Of a stretch of 64,000 bases of DNA, positions 59,291 through 64,000 are shown one piece after another. Location of the stretch: contig NZ_FQUY01000007.1 of assembly GCF_900129195.1 (NCBI RefSeq), positions 1-64,000 on the forward strand, read 5' to 3'. Below the pieces are notes generated by a model. The model saw only the letters and a program-made list of their open reading frames with translations. It searched no databases and was not told the DNA's origin. The position numbers and the translations under genes are program-made. Position 1 is the stretch's first letter. Every line of letters starts with the position of its first letter. The stretch comes from Desulforamulus putei DSM 12395. Lineage in GTDB: Bacteria; Bacillota; Desulfotomaculia; Desulfotomaculales; Desulfotomaculaceae.

Positions 59291-60268
59291 GTGACGGATT
59301 ACATTATGCTGGATTTCTTCAGACAGGTTAGGGAAGACCTGGAAGTGGTTGAGCATGAAATTAAAGCCGTTGTTCAATCCCGGGACCCGCTTTTAACTCA
59401 AACTTCCATGCACTTGTTAAATGCCGGAGGAAAGCGTTTGCGTCCGGCTTTTGCGCTTTTGGCCGGAAAATTATACAATTACCGTTTGGAAAAACTCTTA
59501 CCCCTGGCTGTGGCTTTGGAACTGATTCATATGGCTTCGCTGGTGCATGACGATGTGGTAGATGACTCCATGACCAGAAGGGGTACCCCCACGGTAAAGG
59601 CCAATTGGGGCAATAAAATTTCCATGCATACAGGCGACTATCTTTTTGCCAAATCCCTGGTACTGATTTCGCAGTATGAGAATCCTGTCATTGCAAGGGT
59701 GCTGGCAGAAACCAGTGTGAAGATGTGCGAGGGAGAAATTCACCAAATTTCCACCGCCTACAGCGCCGATCAAAGTTGGCGGGACTATTTTTATCGTATT
59801 GAGCGCAAGACAGCCCTGCTGATTGCGGCCAGTTGCCAGCTGGGGGCCGTGGCGGCCGGCGCGCCGGAAAAGGACCACAAACGGCTGAGAAGGTTTGGCC
59901 ACCAGCTGGGCGTGGCCTTTCAGATTACCGATGATGTTTTAGACATGGTGGCAGACCAGACCCTGCTGGGAAAACCCATCGGCGGTGACCTGCGCCAGGG
60001 GATTTTAACCATGCCGGTCATTTATTCGATGGAGAAAAGTCCCCGACGCCAACGCCTGCGTGAACTGGTTGAGATTCAAGACAAGACTGACGATCAGGTT
60101 AAAGAGGCCATTGAAATCATCAAGGAAGCGGGAGGCATTGAATTTTCTTTTAACGTCGCCCGGAAATATATTGAAAAGGCAAAGATGAACTTGACATTCC
60201 TTCCTGACCGACCGGTAAAGCAGACCTTTTATGAGATTGCGGATTTTATTGGTATCAGGAGGTTTTAA
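59291..60268 (+). CDS. Polyprenyl diphosphate synthase (HepT-like)
   Basis: A 325-residue trans-prenyltransferase with both catalytic aspartate motifs: LVHDDVVDDSMTRRG near 85 and FQITDDVLDMVADQTLLGKP near 210, plus AGGKRLRPAFALLAG. It builds the long prenyl chain for menaquinone. The non-catalytic HepS-like partner is encoded next to menG at 22931. GTG 59291; ATG 59306 with aggtga upstream is equally likely. It is followed after 12 bases by the tetrapyrrole genes, perhaps in one transcript. Confidence 0.93.
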   Translation: MTDYIMLDFFRQVREDLEVVEHEIKAVVQSRDPLLTQTSMHLLNAGGKRLRPAFALLAGKLYNYRLEKLLPLAVALELIHMASLVHDDVVDDSMTRRGTPTVKANWGNKISMHTGDYLFAKSLVLISQYENPVIARVLAETSVKMCEGEIHQISTAYSADQSWRDYFYRIERKTALLIAASCQLGAVAAGAPEKDHKRLRRFGHQLGVAFQITDDVLDMVADQTLLGKPIGGDLRQGILTMPVIYSMEKSPRRQRLRELVEIQDKTDDQVKEAIEIIKEAGGIEFSFNVARKYIEKAKMNLTFLPDRPVKQTFYEIADFIGIRRF

Positions 60269-60280
60269 AGGTTCCCACAT

Positions 60281-60922
60281 ATGGAAAATTTATATCCTAT
60301 TTTTGTAAAGTTGGAAGGTCAGCTTTGCCTGGTGGTGGGCGGCGGGAAAGTGGCGGAACGAAAGGTCGGTTCACTGTTGGAGTGTGGGGCCAGGGTAAGA
60401 CTGGTAAGCCCGGAGGTCACCGTTCCCATCAAGGAATGGGCCGACCAGGGCAAATTGGAACTGCGTCAGCGGCAGTACCAAACTTCAGACCTGGAAGGGG
60501 TCTTTCTGGTATTTGCCGCCACCAACCGGGAAGAGGTTAACCGGCGCGTGGCTGAGGAATGTTCGGCAAGAAGCCTGGCGGTCAATGTGGTGGATGACCC
60601 TGGCGCCTGCAATTTCTTTGTACCATCGGTGATTCGCCGGGGAAAACTGGCCATTGCGGTTTCCACCGGTGGCGCCAGCCCGGCCCTGGCTGCCAAAATC
60701 AGGCGCCAGCTGGAACTGCAGTTCGGACCCGAGTACCAGGAATTCATGGATATTCTTACGGAGGTGCGCCGCCAGGTGTTGAAGGGCGTGGCGGACATTC
60801 AGCAGAGGAAGAGAATCTTTAACGACCTGGTGGAATCTGATATTCTCGATCTTTTAAGAAAAAAGAAGTACGACCAGGTAAAGGAGCGCATTCAAAATGC
60901 TTATCGCGGTAATCGGAGTTAA
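60281..60922 (+). CDS. Precorrin-2 dehydrogenase / siroheme synthase N-domain (Met8-like)
   Basis: A 213-residue NAD-binding protein: [20 protein letters not shown] and [20 protein letters not shown] give the Rossmann loop, [20 protein letters not shown] the family signature with the catalytic Asp, and [20 protein letters not shown] follows. It oxidises precorrin-2 and may insert iron to form siroheme, needed for sulfite reductase. ATG 60281, and its last 26 bases overlap hemA. Confidence 0.93.
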   Translation: MENLYPIFVKLEGQLCLVVGGGKVAERKVGSLLECGARVRLVSPEVTVPIKEWADQGKLELRQRQYQTSDLEGVFLVFAATNREEVNRRVAEECSARSLAVNVVDDPGACNFFVPSVIRRGKLAIAVSTGGASPALAAKIRRQLELQFGPEYQEFMDILTEVRRQVLKGVADIQQRKRIFNDLVESDILDLLRKKKYDQVKERIQNAYRGNRS

Positions 60923-62285
60923 TCACCGCACAGCGCCGCTGGAGGTGCGGGAGAAACTGGCTTTTCCGGAGTGGGGAACCAAGGAATGGCTGCGAAAACT
61001 ACTGTCATACCCGGGCATTGACGGCTGTGCCATTGTTTCTACCTGTAACCGGACCGAAATCTATATTGCTCCGGTGGAGCTGGACACAGGCATGAGCTCC
61101 GTGTGGTCTTTTTTGTCTGAGAAATCCGGCCTGGATATTTCTGAGATAAAAAACTACACCTTTTGCCATACTTTGTATGACGCCATCCGTCACCTGTTCC
61201 GGGTGGTGTCCGGCCTGGATTCCATGATCCTGGGAGAGACACAAATCCTTGGCCAGGTGAAAAGGGCTTATGAAATCGCTTTGGAAGCCCAGACCACCAA
61301 CGTTGTCCTCAATACCTTATTCCAACAGGCCATTACCACCGGTAAAAGGGTCAGGACCGAAACCGGTATCGATCAAAACCCGGTATCCATCCCCTATGCG
61401 GCCGTTGAGCTGGCCAAGCAGAGTTTAGGGTCGCTGGAGGGCCGCTCTGTTTTGGTGGTTGGGGCCGGGGAAATGAGTGAGCTGACGGTGCTCCATTTAG
61501 TGGCCAACGGAGTTTCCAGTGTTATTGTTTCCAACCGTTCCTATGACAGGGCGGTGCAGCTGGCGGAAAAGTTTAACGGGGCAGCGGTGAAATTTGACCG
61601 GCTCTTTTACTATATGACCGAGGCCGATATTGTTATTTCCAGCACAGCGGCCCAGCATTATGTAATTAAATATCCCGATATGGAGGAGGTCATGGACCGG
61701 CGGGGCGGCAGGACCATTATGATGATCGACATCGCGGTGCCCCGGGACATTGATCCGGCAGTCCGCCAAATACCCGGCGTCAACCTGTATGATGTAGACC
61801 ATTTGCAAAACGTGGTGGATGCCAATTTGGCCGAACGGCGGAAAGCGGCGGTACAGGCAGAAGGAATTATCGAAGAAGAGTTAAACGAATTTATGCGCTG
61901 GCTCTCCACCCGGTTTGTGGTGCCCACCATCAGCGCCTTAAAGAAGATGGGGGAGGAAATCAAGCAGCGGGAACTGCAGCGAGCCTTTAACCGGCTGGGT
62001 GATTTGAATGAGCGGGAAAGAAAAATTATCAGTTCGCTGGCCAATTCAATTGTTAACCAATTGCTCCATAACCCGGTGATCAAGCTTAAACAAGCTGCCT
62101 TAACACCGGAAGGTCATTTATATATCGAGATTGCCCAAAACATCTTCAATCTGAACGTGGAAGGGCAGCGGCCCCAGGAAAAAATCGCCCCGTCTGAAAA
62201 AAAGAAAAAGGTGGCATCCTGTTCCGCCTCCGGTTGGGACAAGGGAGTTACAGCAATGGCGGCAAACGGCAGGCCGAGGGAATAA
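60897..62285 (+). CDS. hemA: Glutamyl-tRNA reductase
   Basis: A 462-residue enzyme, first step of the C5 pathway to heme, siroheme and cobalamin. Catalytic Cys in [38 protein letters not shown] domain [20 protein letters not shown]; dimerisation helices [20 protein letters not shown]. The C-terminal 40 residues ([20 protein letters not shown]) are an unusual Lys/Ser tail. ATG 60897 with aaaggagcgcattcaa upstream inside the previous gene. Confidence 0.97.
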   Translation: MLIAVIGVNHRTAPLEVREKLAFPEWGTKEWLRKLLSYPGIDGCAIVSTCNRTEIYIAPVELDTGMSSVWSFLSEKSGLDISEIKNYTFCHTLYDAIRHLFRVVSGLDSMILGETQILGQVKRAYEIALEAQTTNVVLNTLFQQAITTGKRVRTETGIDQNPVSIPYAAVELAKQSLGSLEGRSVLVVGAGEMSELTVLHLVANGVSSVIVSNRSYDRAVQLAEKFNGAAVKFDRLFYYMTEADIVISSTAAQHYVIKYPDMEEVMDRRGGRTIMMIDIAVPRDIDPAVRQIPGVNLYDVDHLQNVVDANLAERRKAAVQAEGIIEEELNEFMRWLSTRFVVPTISALKKMGEEIKQRELQRAFNRLGDLNERERKIISSLANSIVNQLLHNPVIKLKQAALTPEGHLYIEIAQNIFNLNVEGQRPQEKIAPSEKKKKVASCSASGWDKGVTAMAANGRPRE

Positions 62286-62301
62286 ATTTTGGGAGGCTAC
62301 C

Positions 62302-63231
62302 ATGAAACGTAAAATTACCGTAGGGAGCAGAGACAGCGCTCTGGCTCTGTGGCAGACCCGGTGGGTGGTTGAACAACTGGAGAAGCAAAACCCGGAAGTA
62401 ACATTTGAAATTATCACCATGAAGACCAAAGGGGACAAAATGCTGGATGTGGCCCTGGCCAAAATCGGGGATAAAGGTCTTTTTACCAAAGAATTGGAAG
62501 TGGCCATGCAGCGAAGGGAAATTGATTTTGCCGTTCATAGTCTGAAGGATCTTCCCACTGTCCTGCCGGAGGGACTCACCATCGGAGCGGTGTGTAAGCG
62601 AGACAATCCAGGGGATGCGCTGATCTCCAAGGATGGCCGCAAGCTGGAGGAACTTCCCAGGGGGGCCAGAATCGGGACATCTTCACTGCGCCGGTGTGCT
62701 CAGTTATTAAATTACCGTCCGGATTTTCAACTGGAATCCTTAAGGGGGAATTTAAATACCCGCATGAAGAAGCTGGTATCCGAAAGACTGGATGCCATTA
62801 TTCTGGCTGCGGCAGGCATCACCCGTATGGGTTGGGAGGACATGATTGCGGAGATCATTCCTTTCGATATATGTTTACCTGCTGTGGGGCAGGGAGCCAT
62901 TGCTGTGGAATGCAGGGAAGACGATCAAGATATTGTGGAACTTCTGAAAGGAGTGGAACACCCTGCCACCCGAGCTGCTACCAATGCAGAAAGGGCGCTG
63001 CTGCGGCGCCTGGAAGGGGGCTGCCAGATCCCCATCGGGGCCTTCGGAGAAGTGGTCAAGGAGAAACTTACTTTAACAGCCATTGTGGCCACGCTGGACG
63101 GCAGCCAGGTGATCCGGGCCCAGGGGGAAGCGGCGGTAGACCAGGCTATACAGTTGGGAATCGAAGTGGCTGAGAAACTACTGGACATGGGCGGTAAAAA
63201 AATATTGCAACAAGTTAGGTCAGGGGAATGA
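62302..63231 (+). CDS. hemC: Porphobilinogen deaminase
   Basis: A 309-residue enzyme that joins four porphobilinogen units to hydroxymethylbilane. KITVGSRDSALALWQTRWV, KDLPTVLPEGLTIGAV, RIGTSSLRRCAQLLN and the cofactor cysteine in RRLEGGCQIPIGAFGE are all present. ATG 62302 after ttgggaggctacc. Its stop overlaps the ATG of the next gene. Confidence 0.97.
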   Translation: MKRKITVGSRDSALALWQTRWVVEQLEKQNPEVTFEIITMKTKGDKMLDVALAKIGDKGLFTKELEVAMQRREIDFAVHSLKDLPTVLPEGLTIGAVCKRDNPGDALISKDGRKLEELPRGARIGTSSLRRCAQLLNYRPDFQLESLRGNLNTRMKKLVSERLDAIILAAAGITRMGWEDMIAEIIPFDICLPAVGQGAIAVECREDDQDIVELLKGVEHPATRAATNAERALLRRLEGGCQIPIGAFGEVVKEKLTLTAIVATLDGSQVIRAQGEAAVDQAIQLGIEVAEKLLDMGGKKILQQVRSGE

Positions 63232-64000
63232 TGAAAATGACAAAGGGTTTCGTTTATCTGGTAGGCGCCGGTCCTGGAGATCCGGGGTTGATTACAGTAA
63301 AAGGATTAAACTGCATCCGCCAAGCGGATGTGCTGGTCTATGATCGCCTGGCCGGTCCACGGCTGCTGGCCTATGCACGTCCGGACGCCGAACGAATTTA
63401 CGTAGGCAAATCCCCGGACCGGCACGCCATGCGACAGGAGGAGATCAACCAACTGCTGGTGGACAAAGCCAAAGAGGGTAAGGTTGTTACCCGGTTAAAG
63501 GGTGGCGACCCCTTTGTTTTTGGCCGGGGAGGCGAAGAAGCGGAAATCCTGGTGGAAAATGGTATTCCCTTTGAGGTGGTGCCGGGGATCACCTCCGCCA
63601 TCTCTGTACCGGCCTATGCCGGCATTCCGGTCACCCACCGGGGTTACACCTCTACGCTGGCCATTATCACCGGCAATGAAGATCCCAATAAGGATGATTC
63701 CAGCATTGCCTGGGATAAAATTGCCACCGGCGCCGGGACGCTGGTTTTCTTGATGGGAATGGGGAACCTGCCCGGTATTTGCGCCAGGCTGATGGAGTTT
63801 GGCCGGTCACCGGAAACTCCCGTTGCCTTGATTCGCTGGGGTACCCGTCCGGAACAGAGAACCATTACCGGCACACTAGAGAACATCCACCAAAGGGCTA
63901 CGGAAGCAAACTTTAAGAATCCTGCCGTTATTGTGGTAGGAGAAGTTGTGAAGCTAAGGGAAAAATTGGCCTGGTTTGAGAACAGGCCCCTGTTTGGCAA
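63228..64000 (+). CDS. cobA: Uroporphyrinogen-III C-methyltransferase, truncated by window end
   Basis: From ATG 63228 (alternatives 63231, 63237) the frame is open to the window end, about 257 residues. SUMT signatures: VYLVGAGPGDPGLITVKGL, RLKGGDPFVFGRGGEEAEIL, PGITSAISVPAYAGIPVTHR and the SAM-binding MGMGNLPGICARLMEFG. It makes precorrin-2 for siroheme and cobalamin. In related clostridia it is often fused to HemD; the continuation beyond 64000 would tell. Overlaps hemC by four bases. Confidence 0.95.
   Translation, partial: MMKMTKGFVYLVGAGPGDPGLITVKGLNCIRQADVLVYDRLAGPRLLAYARPDAERIYVGKSPDRHAMRQEEINQLLVDKAKEGKVVTRLKGGDPFVFGRGGEEAEILVENGIPFEVVPGITSAISVPAYAGIPVTHRGYTSTLAIITGNEDPNKDDSSIAWDKIATGAGTLVFLMGMGNLPGICARLMEFGRSPETPVALIRWGTRPEQRTITGTLENIHQRATEANFKNPAVIVVGEVVKLREKLAWFENRPLFG

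Overview
This window is from a Gram-positive, spore-former-type anaerobe of the Clostridia. It looks most like the Desulfotomaculum/Desulforamulus group, judged from gene content and not from a search. Pointers are two LldP-type lactate permeases with FadR-type regulators, two rubrerythrins, a 4Fe-4S ferredoxin, the futalosine route to menaquinone, a selenocysteine system, cobalamin methionine synthase without its own activation domain, and strong AGGAGG ribosome sites with frequent GTG/TTG starts.

Layout. Bases 1-3.9 kb are worn mobile-element debris (IS66 tail, transposition ATPase tail, HEPN fragment, broken XRE regulator) with a PPC-domain protein and a universal stress protein. 3.9-9.7 kb holds two multidomain cyclic-di-GMP proteins behind a possible decayed c-di-GMP riboswitch, then an M24 peptidase. 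At 9723-10079 lies an ArsC/Spx-fold gene with an in-frame UGA at the catalytic cysteine position, read here as a selenoprotein; selA, selB and tRNA-Sec are in the same window. 10.2-17.1 kb has rubrerythrin, a YchF-like protein, and a SAM-I riboswitch heading an operon of methionine synthase activation domain, MetH and a RACo-like corrinoid activator. 17.2-22.1 kb has small proteins, a ferredoxin, a glycosyltransferase and a large membrane protein. 22.3-29.9 kb is speD, then a HepS-like subunit, menG, UbiD and UbiA family enzymes, mqnE, mqnA and mqnC. 30-32.7 kb has a second rubrerythrin, metF and a nitrilase-family gene. 33-39 kb has two lactate permeases and two FadR-type regulators; the gap between the permeases is bracketed by a 25-bp perfect inverted repeat. 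39-42.4 kb is selA-selB. 42.6-45 kb has split Gate-domain membrane proteins, an LpdD-like protein and small zinc-ribbon proteins. 45.2-51.3 kb has a tandem guanine plus PRPP-type riboswitch, a cold shock gene on the other strand, then a nucleoside ABC transporter and xpt. 51.4-57.5 kb has an SLH/PrcB protein, a stress protein, tRNA-Gly, a NitT/TauT-type ABC transporter and small proteins. 57.6-59.1 kb has a Trp/Arg-rich micropeptide, a dispersed-repeat cluster and tRNA-Sec. 59.3-64 kb has a polyprenyl diphosphate synthase and the start of a heme/siroheme operon (Met8-like, hemA, hemC, cobA cut by the window end).

The genes connect at several points. Lactate uptake, menaquinone, its polyprenyl side chain and tetrapyrroles serve anaerobic respiration. 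SAM-controlled methionine synthesis, metF and speD share one-carbon/SAM metabolism. Guanine and PRPP sensing fits the purine uptake and salvage genes. The most unusual items are the hidden selenoprotein, the riboswitch pair separated from its likely operon by an antisense csp gene, the Trp-rich micropeptide, and the inverted repeats.
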